Shown: positions 8,701 to 18,224, counted from the stretch's first letter. The stretch: DNA of 60,861 nucleotides from Rhodothermales bacterium (GCA_024711125.1 JANJTM010000044.1:1-60861); one strand, 5' to 3'. The notes: a model not told the origin generated them from the sequence alone. Made by a program: numbers and translations.

Positions 8701-9987
8701 GTCGTGGTCAACCTGTTGTCGAACGCCTACAAGTTCACGCCGGAAGGCGGGGCGATCGGCGTGACGGTGACGGTCGACCGGACGGTCCATCCGGGACACG
8801 CCCGGGTCGCGGTGCGCGATACCGGGGCCGGGATTCCGGCGGAACTCCTTCCGCACGTATTCGATCGATTCTACCAGGCCGGCGACCCGACGGCCGCCCC
8901 GCACGGGAGCAGCGGCATCGGACTGTCGCTGGCCCAGGACCTCGTCCTGCTGCACGGAGGCACCCTGACGGTCGAGAGCACGCCGAGGTTCGGGTCCACC
9001 TTCACGGTGACCCTGAAGCTCGGACGCGAACACCTGGACGACGACCAGGTCGCGGCTTCGGCGCCTCGGGACGTTTCGGTAAGCGTCGTAGGACAGATCG
9101 ACGGCCTGGATGACCTGGAGACCGTCGTGGACGCAGGGGCCGACGATTCGGATGACCGTTTCACGGTACTCGTGGCCGACGACAACGCCGATATCCGGGC
9201 GTATGTGCGCCGGCACATGGAGCGGCAGTACCGGGTGCTGGAGGCGGCGAACGGGGTGGAAGCGCTCGACCTCGTGCGCAGGACGATCCCGGACGTCGTC
9301 GTCAGCGATATCATGATGCCCGTCCTCGACGGCCTGGGGTTGCTCGCGGCGATCCGTGCGGACCGGGACACGGACTTCATCCCGGTGGTCCTGCTTACCG
9401 CGAAGGCCGGCGAAGAGGATCTGCTCCAGGGTCTCGAGGCGGGCGCGGACGCCTACGTCACCAAACCCTTCTCGATGCGCGAGCTGCAACTGCGCATCGA
9501 CGGGCTGATCGCCGGCCGGCTGCGCCTGCGACGGAGGTTCCAGGATCCGCGGTTCGAGCGACCGGGTCCCACCCCTGACGTGGCGGCGCCGCGTGAACTG
9601 TCGGGTCCGGACGCCGTATTCCTGCGGCGCGTTGCACAGGCCATCGACGAAGGACTCGGCGACGAGAACTTCGACGTGCAGCGGTTGGCAGACGCCCTGC
9701 GGCTGAGCCGGAACACGCTTCACCGGCGCCTGCGCTCGATGGGCGCCCCCGCACCGTCCGAAGCGCTTCGACGGGCACGCCTGGAGCGAGCCGCGGCCCT
9801 GCTCGCGCGCAACGAATGGAACGTCAGCGAAGTGGCCTACGCGGTGGGCTTCCGGAGCGTCTCGTACTTCTCGTACTGCTTCCACGAGGCCTACGGCGTG
9901 ACCCCGTCCACGTACTCCTGGCGGGCCGCCGACCTTCCGGGCGCCGACCCCGAAGGTTCCCGAGAAGGGGGGAGTCCGACGCGATGA
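5770..9987 (+). CDS. Hybrid two-component system protein (propeller sensor, kinase, receiver, AraC output)
   Basis: A one-protein signalling system of about 1,405 aa. The start is a TTG at 5770 giving a clean signal peptide (NRKIGLLLLLAAAAAGG); another TTG lies at 5725. The periplasmic part is a two-component-regulator propeller with many LWLGT/LWIAT-type repeats to about residue 715, then a Y_Y_Y domain (FRYRLEGYDDEW). One membrane helix lies at about 794-814. The cytoplasmic part has HisKA with phospho-acceptor His868 in VSHEFRTPL, HATPase (NLLSNAYKFTPEGG, DTGAGIP), a receiver with Asp1180 in VVSDIMMPVLDG, and an AraC-type HTH (about 1286-1388). Such proteins in Bacteroidota sense glycans and switch on polysaccharide-use genes. 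No SusC/SusD pair is nearby, so the target is unknown. Confidence 0.93.
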   Translation: MNRKIGLLLLLAAAAAGGTPYAGAQVVSPGFAVEQFTIEDGLPVNSINSLLTTPDGYLWLGTLGGLVRFDGIRFTTFTAGNTPGIPSNRIVALYRGRGESFHFSTERFDLVRVDPDSIRTIGRFPGQIRAVEEDADGETWIGSHPGPYRYRFTPGVVPEVRFDTDTAVAGTFVGDLHLDGSGVLWMTDMHTGSIRRRVGEQWSDVGTVPIVRDRGLRFFEDHSGRLWLGGKGLSRVRDGHVEAVQLEGPPANGPHFTVDGITQASDGSLVISNPLGPFRVVDGRVVVGGQGAGPSPDYSGANVAAMATCPDGRVWTHHRGAIFVDSKPAGRIAPLIRTMFCGRENNLWLGTDGGLFRVHRPEVSMAGVPEGLSTENVTNIIEDATGAVLVSGHGDTWDRLVEGSAPASYRHTANGAPFYLDTSGSLWHGAFRCPAERAASDGSCTRFEATHPTPALLTVRSILEDRTGTFWFGVLNGVFRLRDGLWEKPEASVDGPTTPVRYLLESRSGVLYMATFGQGIAVLAPDAARGDGRFRYLATTDGLSSDNIRGLFEDEDGSLWIATEDRGLNHYDPSTGRITVIRQADGLYSDDLHQVVADDFGRLWMSSNQGLFWVHRAGLKAFVKGDSTRVGSVFYTEQSGMRSREANGGFQFSAMKARDGRLWFATQSGVAIVDPAGVGDFLDPSPVLLEELQTARRRESLRGRHEVRLAAGERTFRIAYTSVNFSAPSRLQFRYRLEGYDDEWIDAGSRREAGYTGVPPGHYALVVAASQGDGTWSPVSMPLDIDIAPYPHETLAFRGLLLLGVLGLGWVTVRRRTRNLEDRRRQLEAEVEERTRELMAEKRRTEEQGEQLVRLDRLKSRFFANVSHEFRTPLTLTIGPLEDLRDDPELPDSAREGVEQALANSRRILRLINRLLDVARLEAGEMRLAASRQDLAAFVRVAAEPFGPLIERKGVHFDVQTPAVPVPVWFDAEKLEQVVVNLLSNAYKFTPEGGAIGVTVTVDRTVHPGHARVAVRDTGAGIPAELLPHVFDRFYQAGDPTAAPHGSSGIGLSLAQDLVLLHGGTLTVESTPRFGSTFTVTLKLGREHLDDDQVAASAPRDVSVSVVGQIDGLDDLETVVDAGADDSDDRFTVLVADDNADIRAYVRRHMERQYRVLEAANGVEALDLVRRTIPDVVVSDIMMPVLDGLGLLAAIRADRDTDFIPVVLLTAKAGEEDLLQGLEAGADAYVTKPFSMRELQLRIDGLIAGRLRLRRRFQDPRFERPGPTPDVAAPRELSGPDAVFLRRVAQAIDEGLGDENFDVQRLADALRLSRNTLHRRLRSMGAPAPSEALRRARLERAAALLARNEWNVSEVAYAVGFRSVSYFSYCFHEAYGVTPSTYSWRAADLPGADPEGSREGGSPTR

Positions 9988-10039
9988 ACCCGGGGCGCCC
10001 TGCGGACCGGGGTGCCCGACGGACCGACCGGAAAAGCAG

Positions 10040-10072
10040 GCGGGGGCGCTCCCCGTAAGGAAGCGCCCCCGC
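10040..10072 (-). terminator. Strong hairpin between convergent genes; terminator for icd
   Basis: An 11-bp perfect stem (GCGGGGGCGCT at 10040-10050, its complement at 10062-10072) with an 11-nt loop. On the minus strand it is followed by CTGCTTTTCC, a modest T-run, so it suits icd best. It may also stop readthrough from the sensor gene. Confidence 0.7.
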
Positions 10073-10096
10073 GTCACGATCCCGAAGAGACCGAGC

Positions 10097-11338
<1,242 letters not shown>

Positions 11339-11370
11339 CGTCGGGCGCGTTGGATTGGGTTCGCGACAAA

Positions 11371-11381
11371 CCGTCAATCTA
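11371..11381 (-). promoter_or_regulatory. Candidate -7 box (TAnnTT type) for icd
   Basis: TAGATTGACGG reads on the minus strand, 32 nt before the ATG at 11338. It fits TAnnTT-G but has no evident -33 TTG. Confidence 0.3.
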
Positions 11382-11896
11382 CCGATGCCCCGGCGTGTCC
11401 CCTGTCGGGTAAACCCCGTGCCGGCCCGGATTTACGGTGAAATGCAAGAGTTTCGGGGCGGTTTGATGCCCGGCTTGGAGGGAGGTGGGGACGGCCGGCG
11501 GACGGCTGGCCTCGACGGAGGCGGGGACGGCTGGCCTCTGCAATTTCCCCGCACTGGCCGGCATCTCCGGCTCGCCTTGGAATATTGCCCCCTCCTTACA
11601 CGTTGAAACGTTTCAATATTTATGAATATGTCGCAATACGCCCAGAAATCGACATAATTGGGTGCAAAAGCGGGCAAATACATGGAATCGGGGCCACATT
11701 TTCCAATCCAAGGCCAACGGAGGCCGGCGACGAGGCCACGCGGGAGGCCCAGTTCTCCTGAGGATCCGTTTCCGCAGCCGCGCCGCAGCCACCCGCAGCC
11801 GCTCCACGGCCGCGCCGACGCCGCAGCCACCCGCAAGGCGCGCCCCCGAGCGGGCTTCCGCGCTCGAATCGAACCCGGATGGGGACGGGTAAGGAC
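11382..11896. other. 515-bp noncoding region with repeats
   Basis: I see no gene here. It holds a pair of 19-bp near-identical direct repeats (11481-11499 and 11517-11535, core GGGGACGGCYGGC). A markedly AT-rich patch follows (about 11600-11710), then a GC-rich tract with a 17-bp direct repeat CGCCGCAGCCACCCGCA at 11781-11797 and 11819-11835. The AT-rich patch contains the 52-bp-period element annotated separately. Confidence 0.7.
11620..11704. repeat. Dispersed noncoding element, locus A (about 1.6 units of 52 bp)
   Basis: One full unit begins with TCGAC at 11649. It has AAAAGCGG 17 nt later (11666), AATA 11 nt after that (11677) and GGGCC at 11691. These spacings equal those of both units at 49218-49343 with no gap. 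A partial unit 52 bp upstream retains GAATATGTCG at 11624. The element is noncoding: a 52-bp period cannot encode a protein repeat in one frame. Confidence 0.7.
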
Positions 11897-12622
11897 CTAG
11901 AGGCGCCCGGTCAGGGCACGCAGGCGGAAGTCCCACACCCGCCACGCCGCCTCGCGCACGATGGCCTTCGACATCTTGGAGCTGCCCTCGACCCGCTCGA
12001 TGAAGACGATCGGGACCTCGACCAGCCGGAAACCCGACTTCCAGGCCCGGTAGTTCATCTCGATCTGGAACGAGTACCCGTTCGATGTAACCCGGTCGAG
12101 CGGAATGCGCTCCAGCACCCGGCGGTGGAAGCACTTGAATCCCGACGTCACGTCCTGCACCGGGAGCCGCGTGATGAACCGCGTGTAGACTCCCGCGCCG
12201 TACGACAGGAAAAGCCGGGAAAGCGGCCAGTTGATGATGCGCACGCCCCCGATGTACCGCGATCCGATCGCCAGGTCGGCGTCTCCGGCCGCGATCGGCG
12301 CGACGAGCGACGGGAGGTCGGCCGGCTGGTGTGACAGGTCGGCGTCCATCTCGCACACGACGTCGTAGTCACGTTCTAGCGCCCAGCGGAATCCCAGGAC
12401 GTACGCGGTTCCGAGCCCCATCTTGCCCGGTCGCTCCAGCAGGTGAACCCGGCCCGGCTTCTGCTCGGCGGCCGCCCGAACCAGGTCGGGCGTACCGTCC
12501 TTCGATCCGTCGTCGATGACCAGCACGTGGGCTTCCGGCAGGGCCGAAAACACCTGGTCGAGGCACGCCGCGATGTTCAGCGCCTCGTTGTAGGTCGGAA
12601 TGACGACGAGCGGCTTGGACAC
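11897..12622 (-). CDS. Polyprenol-phosphate mannosyltransferase (Dpm1-like GT2)
   Basis: A 241-aa family 2 glycosyltransferase of the dolichol/polyprenol monophosphomannose synthase type. It transfers mannose (or a related sugar) from GDP to a lipid phosphate carrier at the inner membrane. Visible motifs are VVIPTYNEALNI, VLVIDDGSKDGT, the metal-binding MDADLSH, GSRYIGG, QDVTSGFKCFHRRVLE and SNGYSFQIEM. It lacks the C-terminal membrane helices of longer homologues, like the soluble Dpm1 class. It is the third gene of a run with the sigma and anti-sigma genes, 60 bp after the latter. The product could supply sugar for surface glycans or O-mannosylation; no acceptor enzyme is in the window. Confidence 0.87.
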   Translation of the reverse strand: MSKPLVVIPTYNEALNIAACLDQVFSALPEAHVLVIDDGSKDGTPDLVRAAAEQKPGRVHLLERPGKMGLGTAYVLGFRWALERDYDVVCEMDADLSHQPADLPSLVAPIAAGDADLAIGSRYIGGVRIINWPLSRLFLSYGAGVYTRFITRLPVQDVTSGFKCFHRRVLERIPLDRVTSNGYSFQIEMNYRAWKSGFRLVEVPIVFIERVEGSSKMSKAIVREAAWRVWDFRLRALTGRL

Positions 12623-12682
12623 GGGTTCAGGGAGTCAGGCCGATCGAAAGACCACGAAGGCGGCCGGTTCCGCGTGGCGGCG

Positions 12683-12976
12683 TCACTCGTGCGCGCCGTG
12701 CCGGCGCTGCCGGAGAAATTCGAGCGTATGGTCGGCCAACTCCCGGGGTACTTCGACGGGAGCCGTTTCCCGCGCGATCTGGATGGTCTCGTTGTACTGG
12801 TCGAAGTACTTGGCGCACGGAGGGCACCGCCGCATGTGCCGCTCGAAACGGGCCTTGGTCTTCGCGTCCAGGTTGCCGTCGAGGTAATCCGCCAGGAAAC
12901 CGTTGACGTCCTGGCAGTTCGGAAGACCGGAAATCCTGTGCCCGATCTGGTGTAGGAGCCGTCTGATCTTGCCCAT
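12683..12976 (-). CDS. Zinc-finger anti-sigma factor (no membrane segment)
   Basis: A 97-aa protein with the zf-HC2/anti-sigma zinc-binding signature: NCQDVNGFLADYLDG, then FERHMRRCPPC, giving the Cys-x-n-His-x3-Cys-x2-Cys ligands around residues 21-52. It starts 6 bp after the ECF sigma gene on the same strand, the classic arrangement for a sigma/anti-sigma pair. There is no transmembrane helix, so it should be a soluble regulator like RsrA or ChrR, which sense redox or metal state, rather than an envelope sensor. That comparison is by architecture only. Confidence 0.82.
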   Translation of the reverse strand: MGKIRRLLHQIGHRISGLPNCQDVNGFLADYLDGNLDAKTKARFERHMRRCPPCAKYFDQYNETIQIARETAPVEVPRELADHTLEFLRQRRHGAHE

Positions 12977-12982
12977 GCCGAT

Positions 12983-13573
12983 TCAGTGCAGGTGTCCGTC
13001 GAGCATCGACCGAAGGGCCTGTCGGGCCCTGTGCAGGCGCACGCGCACCGCTCCGTTGGATATGCCGAGCATGGAGGCCACGTCGTCGGTATCCACTTCC
13101 TCGATGTCCCTGAGCAGGATCACGGTGCGATAGTCGGTCGGCAATCGGTCGATGGCGTCACGCACCAGCCGCACGCGCTCGGACTTCTCGGCATACCGCT
13201 GCGGGTCCCACGATTCGACCGGATCGGCATACGAGCCGCCCGAGAACGCGGGCTGCATTCGGTCGACCGCCTCCTCGTCCAGCGGCACGAACCGCTTCGA
13301 CTTGCGAAGCGATGCGCGGGCGAGGTTGATGCCGATCGCGTAGAGCCAGGTGGTGAACTTCGATTCACGGCGGAACGAAGCCAGCCGCTCGAAGGCTTGA
13401 AGGAACGTTTCCTGGACCAGGTTTTCGGCTTCGTCCGCGTCGTCCACCATGCGCTGGATCACGCGGAAAAGCCGACCCGACTCCTGCCGGACCAGGGCCT
13501 CGAACGCCGCTTCGTCGCCCGCGAGGAGCGCTTCCACGTCGAAACCCGGGTCGGCCGAGGTCGAAGGAATCAT
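12983..13573 (-). CDS. ECF-type RNA polymerase sigma factor
   Basis: A 196-aa extracytoplasmic-function sigma factor. Region 2 covers about 25-95 (AFEALVRQESGRLFRVIQRM, DEAENLVQETFLQAF, FTTWLYAIGINLAR); region 4 covers about 135-190 (LPTDYRTVILLRDIEEVDTD, then GISNGAVRVRLHRARQALR as the helix-turn-helix). A linker with SGGSYADPVESWDPQ separates them. The ATG at 13573 is chosen because sigma homology begins shortly after it; upstream sequence in frame is not family-like. The divergent neighbour is a large surface protein, which may be a target. Confidence 0.92.
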   Translation of the reverse strand: MIPSTSADPGFDVEALLAGDEAAFEALVRQESGRLFRVIQRMVDDADEAENLVQETFLQAFERLASFRRESKFTTWLYAIGINLARASLRKSKRFVPLDEEAVDRMQPAFSGGSYADPVESWDPQRYAEKSERVRLVRDAIDRLPTDYRTVILLRDIEEVDTDDVASMLGISNGAVRVRLHRARQALRSMLDGHLH

Positions 13574-13724
13574 CTGAAGTGCTTGGGATGGGTTCTCGGA
13601 GAAAACGTTACAGCGCTCCGAACGCCGATGCACTATCCTTACCGGAAAATCAACCCGGCGATCTCGACGCAGGATCCCCGTGTCGCACCGGGCAGGGGCA
13701 CGGATCCGGCGGAGGCCGGCCCCG

Positions 13725-16700
13725 ATGCACCACCGCGTACTCCGGACGCTGTTTCGATCGAGCCACGGTGACCGTGCGCGGGCGCGGCTTTTCCTTTCCG
13801 CGCTCGCATGCGCGATCCTGTCGTTGCCGGGCTCGGCATCGGGCCAGGTGGTCGCCGACCGTTCTGCCGGTGCCGACGTCGAGGGCATGCGCACCGCCTG
13901 GGTGCCGAGACCGGTCGTGGACCGGGCGCTCCGGCGCGGCCAGGCATCACCCGCCGCCTTCGCGCGCGTGGTCGGGCAGCCCGACTCGGTAGAATTCCGC
14001 CTCGAGAAGCCCCGGCGCAAGCTGGGCAGACCCGGCGACCGGAGGCCGGCGTGGGTGCCGGGCGACGACCGGTCGCATACGGCGTTGCCGTCGCCGGGCA
14101 ACGAACCCGGGACGGACGGCGTGCCCGCCCGGACCGATCCTTCGACACGAATCGACCAGCCGTCGTGGGTGGCGACCTTCGACGGGCCGGGCTACACGGA
14201 TGTGGCGGTCGAAAACGGCAGCTACATCATTCCGGCCGATCCCTCGGTCGCGGCCGGGCCCGAGCACGTGGTGGCCGTCGTCAACACGTCGATCGTCGCG
14301 TGGTCGAAATCGGGATCCCAGGTCCTGCGGCAGCCGTTTTCGGCCTTCTTCGCCCCGCTGGCGCCTTCGGGTACGCTCTTCGACCCCAAGGTGCGGTACT
14401 CGACCTTCGACGGCCGGTTCGTCGTCGTCCTGCTGGAACTGACGGACGCGGGCCAGGGAGCCCCGGGAAACGTATCGAACCTGCTGGTCGGGGTGTCGCA
14501 AACGGCCGACCCCGCGGCCGGATGGGTGCTCTCCCGTGTCGACGTGCGTACGTCGATCTCGGGCATCTCGTACTGGGCCGACTTCCCGGGGCTTGCCGTG
14601 GACGACGATCACGCCTACGTGACGGCGAACCTGTTCGCTTTCGGAACGGGCACGTACGGCGGGACCCGGGTCTGGGTGCTGCGCATGGACGAACTGGCCG
14701 CCGGGGCGCCCGGGCCGTCGGTCCCGCTGGACCCGTTCGCGCTGGCGTCGGTGCCCGACCTGTCGAGTACGCTGCAGCCCGCGGTGGTGCACGGCAAGCT
14801 TCCGGGAGACCCCACGGCCACGTGGCTGGTCGAATTCAGCGGGCTCAACGACGCCGTCTCCTCGTATGTCGGGCTCTTCCGGCTTCTCGATCCGCTCGGC
14901 TCGCCGTCGGTCGAATTGAGTTTCCTCGAACTCGGCACGGTAGACGACTTCCACTCGTCGCTTCCCGGAGCGCCGCAGGCCGGCAGCGCCACGACGGTCG
15001 CCACCAACGACCGGCGAACGCTCGATTCGGCCTGGCGCCGGGATCGCCTCGCGGCATCGTTCACCCTGGTTCCGCCCGGCGGTCCGGACGGCGGCCAGGC
15101 GACCGCGGCCTGGTTCGAGGCCGACGTGTCGTCCCCGGGAGCCCCGTCGCTCCTGGTTTTCGGAACCGAGGGCGCCGAGGAACTGGCACCGGGCACCCAT
15201 ACCTACTTCCCGTCCGTCGACCTGGGGGCCGACGGTTCGCTGGCCCTCGGGTTCTCGGCATCCTCGGCCGGAGCGTTCGTCGGGGCCTTCGCGAGCCTGG
15301 GCCCGGCCGGAGAGCCGGCCGGAAGTCTTCGGCCGCCGCTCGCCCTGCACTCGGGCACGGCTGCCTACGTGCGCACGTTCGGATCGGGGTCCAACCGGTG
15401 GGGGGATTATTCCGGCGTGGCTTCCGATCCGACGGGGGACGGCAGTTTCTGGGTGTTCAACAAGTTCGCCGATTCGCGCGGTGACCTCCTTCTGGGCGAG
15501 GACGGCCGCTGGGGTACACGGATCGGGAGGCTGGCCCTGGTCGACGTGGCCGCCGATCCCGTCGCGACGGACGACACGTACGAAGCGCTCGAAGACGAGC
15601 CCCTGTTCGTTTCGGCCCCGGGCGTCCTCGCGAACGATACCGACGAGGATTCTCCGCTGCTCACCGCCGGGCTGCTCACGACGGCGGCCTTCGGCAGCCT
15701 CACGCTGCACCCTGACGGCAGCTTCGAATACGCGCCCGAACCCGATTTTTCGGGTACCGACGGATTCGCGTACACGGTGTCGGACGAGTCCGGCCGGTCG
15801 GACACGGGTTCGGTGTCCATCGCCGTGCTCGGCGTGAACGATGCTCCGGTCGCGGCAACCGATGCGTACGACACGGTCGAGGACACGGCCCTGGAGGTCC
15901 CGGCGCCCGGGGTGCTGGCAAACGACAGCGATGTCGATTCGCCCGGCCTCACGGTGCAGGTTGTGACCGGGCCGACCCACGGAAGGCTCGTCCTCGATCC
16001 CGACGGGGGGTTCCGCTACGATCCGGACCGCGAATTCTCGGGGGTCGACGGATTCCGGTATGTCGTGGGCGACGGCGTGGGGGGTACGGACGCAGCCGAC
16101 GTGGTCCTGACCGTGACCGCGGTCAACGACTTGCCGTCGGCGGTGGACGACGAGTACGACGTGCCCGAAGATTCGCAGCTGGTCGTGGCCGCGCCCGGCG
16201 TCCTGGGGAACGATTCGGACGTCGATTCGAGCACCCTGGTCGCGTCGGCCGTCACCGCGCCGCTCCACGGGATCGCGACCCTCCTGCCGGACGGGTCGCT
16301 CACCTACGCGCCGTTCGCCGACTTCTGGGGCGAGGACCGGTTCACGTACGAAGTGCGCGACGAAGACGGATCGCGGGCACTGGCGGGAGTCACGATCCGG
16401 GTGGATCCCGTGAACGACGCACCGGTGGCGACCGACGACCGCTGGGTCACGACCGAGGATACGCCGCTTGCCGTGCCGCCCCCGGGCTTCCTCGCGAACG
16501 ACGCGGACGTCGACTCTCCCCGCCTTTCGGCCGAACTCCTGGTCGGGCCCTCGAACGGTGTCCTGTCCTTTTCTCCGCACGGGTCGTTCTACTACGTCCC
16601 GACCGTCGATTTCTCGGGCCTGGACGGGTTTACCTACCGCGTACGGGACGAGGCCGGAGGCGACGATATCGCCGCGGTGATCCTGGAGGTTCGTGCCGCC

Positions 16701-18206
16701 GACGACCCGCCGGTGGCGTCGCCGGACGCGTGGACCACCCCCGAGGATACCCCGCTCGTCGTGCCCGCCCCGGGTGTACTGGGCAACGACATCGATCCGG
16801 ATTCCCCGTCGCTGGCGGCCGAAATGCGGGAAGGGCCCCGGCAGGGCTCCCTTTCGCTCGCTCCTGACGGCTCCTTCCGATACGAACCCGAGCCCGATAC
16901 CTGGGGAACGGACGGGTTCACGTACGCGGTGATCGACGGCTCGGGAGGCGTCGCGACCGCGAGCGTCACGCTCACGGTAAGTGCCGTCAACGATCCGCCG
17001 CGGGCGACCGCGGCGGCGATCGAAGTGCCGGCCGGCGGCGTCGTGACCGCGACGCTCGACGCGACCGACCCGGACGGGGACCCGCTCGTTTTCACCATCG
17101 CCGTTCCGCCGACCCGGGGCACGGTGGTCCTCGCGGGCAACGCGGCGACCTATTCGCCCGAGGCAGGCTTCGCCGGCGCGGACCTGTTCCGGTACGCCGT
17201 GACCGATCCGGGGGGCTTGACCGACGTCTCGGGGATCGCCATTTCCGTTTGGGGAACGGCCTTCGCCCAGGTCGTGCACCTTCCGCAGGAAACCGGGCCG
17301 ACGATCGACGTGCGTTTCGGCCAGGAAGACCTTGCCCGCGACCTACGACCGGGCCAGGCCGGGGAGTTCACCGCGGTAACGTCCGGCGTGGCGCGGCTCC
17401 GGGTCTCGGATGCCTCGTCGGGTGCCGCGCTCTGGGACGAAGAGATCACCCTCGACCACGGTACCTGGCAGCATCTGGTCGCGCTGTGGGCCCCCGACGG
17501 TGGTTTCGCCGTGCATGGTCTGGCGGAAGCCCGGGCCGATCACGCCCTTCCCGGCATCCTCCTGCGCACGACCCACCTGCTGCCCGGTCGGCGCGTGACG
17601 ATTCTCCGGGAGGCCGATACGCCCGACCACGCCGTCGTCGACGAGCTGGCCCGCGACCTGCTTCCCTACAGCCCGACGCCCTATTCCGGGATCTCCGATG
17701 CCGGGCACAACCTGCGCGTGACGGTCGAAGGGGACCCGGGGCCGGGTGTCCGGCGGGAGGAAACGGTCCGATTCGACTTCTCCGGGCACGGCGGCCGCTC
17801 GGTCGCGCTCTTCGTCCATCCCGTCCGGGAATCCGACGGTTTCGGTCTGCGCGCGGTCACGTCTGCCGGAGACGTACTTCTTCCGGTCGTCGTGACGGAC
17901 GCGGAAGAGGAGATGCCCCGCGGAATCGCGGTGTCGGCCGTGTATCCCAACCCGGCGGTCGACGCGGTGCGCCTTTCGGTCGAGAGCGTGCGGCCCGGCC
18001 GCGTCTGGGTAGACGTCTTCGACCTGCTCGGAAGGAGGGTTCTCCGCATCGAACCGATCCTGCACGGCACGGGCCGGGAGGAGCTGCTCGTCGACGCAAG
18101 GACGCTGCCCTCCGGGGTCTACGTGGCCCGGATCACGCAGGAGGAGTCGGACCGGGGCCCCGGCCGCTTCGCGGTGGCCGACCACCGCTTCGTCATCGTA
18201 CGCTGA
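13725..18206 (+). CDS. Cadherin-like repeat surface protein with C-terminal sorting domain
   Basis: A 1,493-aa exported protein. The ATG at 13725 has a GGAGG site upstream and gives a signal peptide ending near GSASGQ. The N-terminal 600 aa look like a beta-propeller or sortilin-like region (VAAGPEHVVAVVNTSIV) of unknown function. From about residue 611 come five tandem modules of about 95 aa and a sixth divergent one, each with the pattern DD-Y---ED--L-V-APGVLAND-D-DS, then DGSF-Y-P and DGF-Y-V-D. These are bacterial cadherin-like/Big_9 domains (nt about 15557-17250). A further beta domain follows. The last 85 aa (YPNPAVDAVRLSV, FDLLGRRVLRI, LPSGVYVARI, ending FVIVR) are a type A C-terminal sorting domain, implying export by a type IX-like pathway. 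Confidence 0.88.
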   Translation: MHHRVLRTLFRSSHGDRARARLFLSALACAILSLPGSASGQVVADRSAGADVEGMRTAWVPRPVVDRALRRGQASPAAFARVVGQPDSVEFRLEKPRRKLGRPGDRRPAWVPGDDRSHTALPSPGNEPGTDGVPARTDPSTRIDQPSWVATFDGPGYTDVAVENGSYIIPADPSVAAGPEHVVAVVNTSIVAWSKSGSQVLRQPFSAFFAPLAPSGTLFDPKVRYSTFDGRFVVVLLELTDAGQGAPGNVSNLLVGVSQTADPAAGWVLSRVDVRTSISGISYWADFPGLAVDDDHAYVTANLFAFGTGTYGGTRVWVLRMDELAAGAPGPSVPLDPFALASVPDLSSTLQPAVVHGKLPGDPTATWLVEFSGLNDAVSSYVGLFRLLDPLGSPSVELSFLELGTVDDFHSSLPGAPQAGSATTVATNDRRTLDSAWRRDRLAASFTLVPPGGPDGGQATAAWFEADVSSPGAPSLLVFGTEGAEELAPGTHTYFPSVDLGADGSLALGFSASSAGAFVGAFASLGPAGEPAGSLRPPLALHSGTAAYVRTFGSGSNRWGDYSGVASDPTGDGSFWVFNKFADSRGDLLLGEDGRWGTRIGRLALVDVAADPVATDDTYEALEDEPLFVSAPGVLANDTDEDSPLLTAGLLTTAAFGSLTLHPDGSFEYAPEPDFSGTDGFAYTVSDESGRSDTGSVSIAVLGVNDAPVAATDAYDTVEDTALEVPAPGVLANDSDVDSPGLTVQVVTGPTHGRLVLDPDGGFRYDPDREFSGVDGFRYVVGDGVGGTDAADVVLTVTAVNDLPSAVDDEYDVPEDSQLVVAAPGVLGNDSDVDSSTLVASAVTAPLHGIATLLPDGSLTYAPFADFWGEDRFTYEVRDEDGSRALAGVTIRVDPVNDAPVATDDRWVTTEDTPLAVPPPGFLANDADVDSPRLSAELLVGPSNGVLSFSPHGSFYYVPTVDFSGLDGFTYRVRDEAGGDDIAAVILEVRAADDPPVASPDAWTTPEDTPLVVPAPGVLGNDIDPDSPSLAAEMREGPRQGSLSLAPDGSFRYEPEPDTWGTDGFTYAVIDGSGGVATASVTLTVSAVNDPPRATAAAIEVPAGGVVTATLDATDPDGDPLVFTIAVPPTRGTVVLAGNAATYSPEAGFAGADLFRYAVTDPGGLTDVSGIAISVWGTAFAQVVHLPQETGPTIDVRFGQEDLARDLRPGQAGEFTAVTSGVARLRVSDASSGAALWDEEITLDHGTWQHLVALWAPDGGFAVHGLAEARADHALPGILLRTTHLLPGRRVTILREADTPDHAVVDELARDLLPYSPTPYSGISDAGHNLRVTVEGDPGPGVRREETVRFDFSGHGGRSVALFVHPVRESDGFGLRAVTSAGDVLLPVVVTDAEEEMPRGIAVSAVYPNPAVDAVRLSVESVRPGRVWVDVFDLLGRRVLRIEPILHGTGREELLVDARTLPSGVYVARITQEESDRGPGRFAVADHRFVIVR

Positions 18207-18208
18207 CT

Positions 18209-18224
18209 CGGCAGGCGTCTGCCG
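18209..18224 (+). terminator. Short hairpin after the cadherin-like gene
   Basis: CGGCAG at 18209-18214 pairs with CTGCCG at 18219-18224 over a 4-nt loop, 2 bp after the stop codon. There is no T-run, so it is a weak terminator candidate. Confidence 0.3.

Noticed and set aside
13947-17279. A 1,110-aa open frame on the minus strand
   Set aside because: Antisense to the cadherin-like repeats. Its apparent internal repetition simply reflects the repeats of the true gene.
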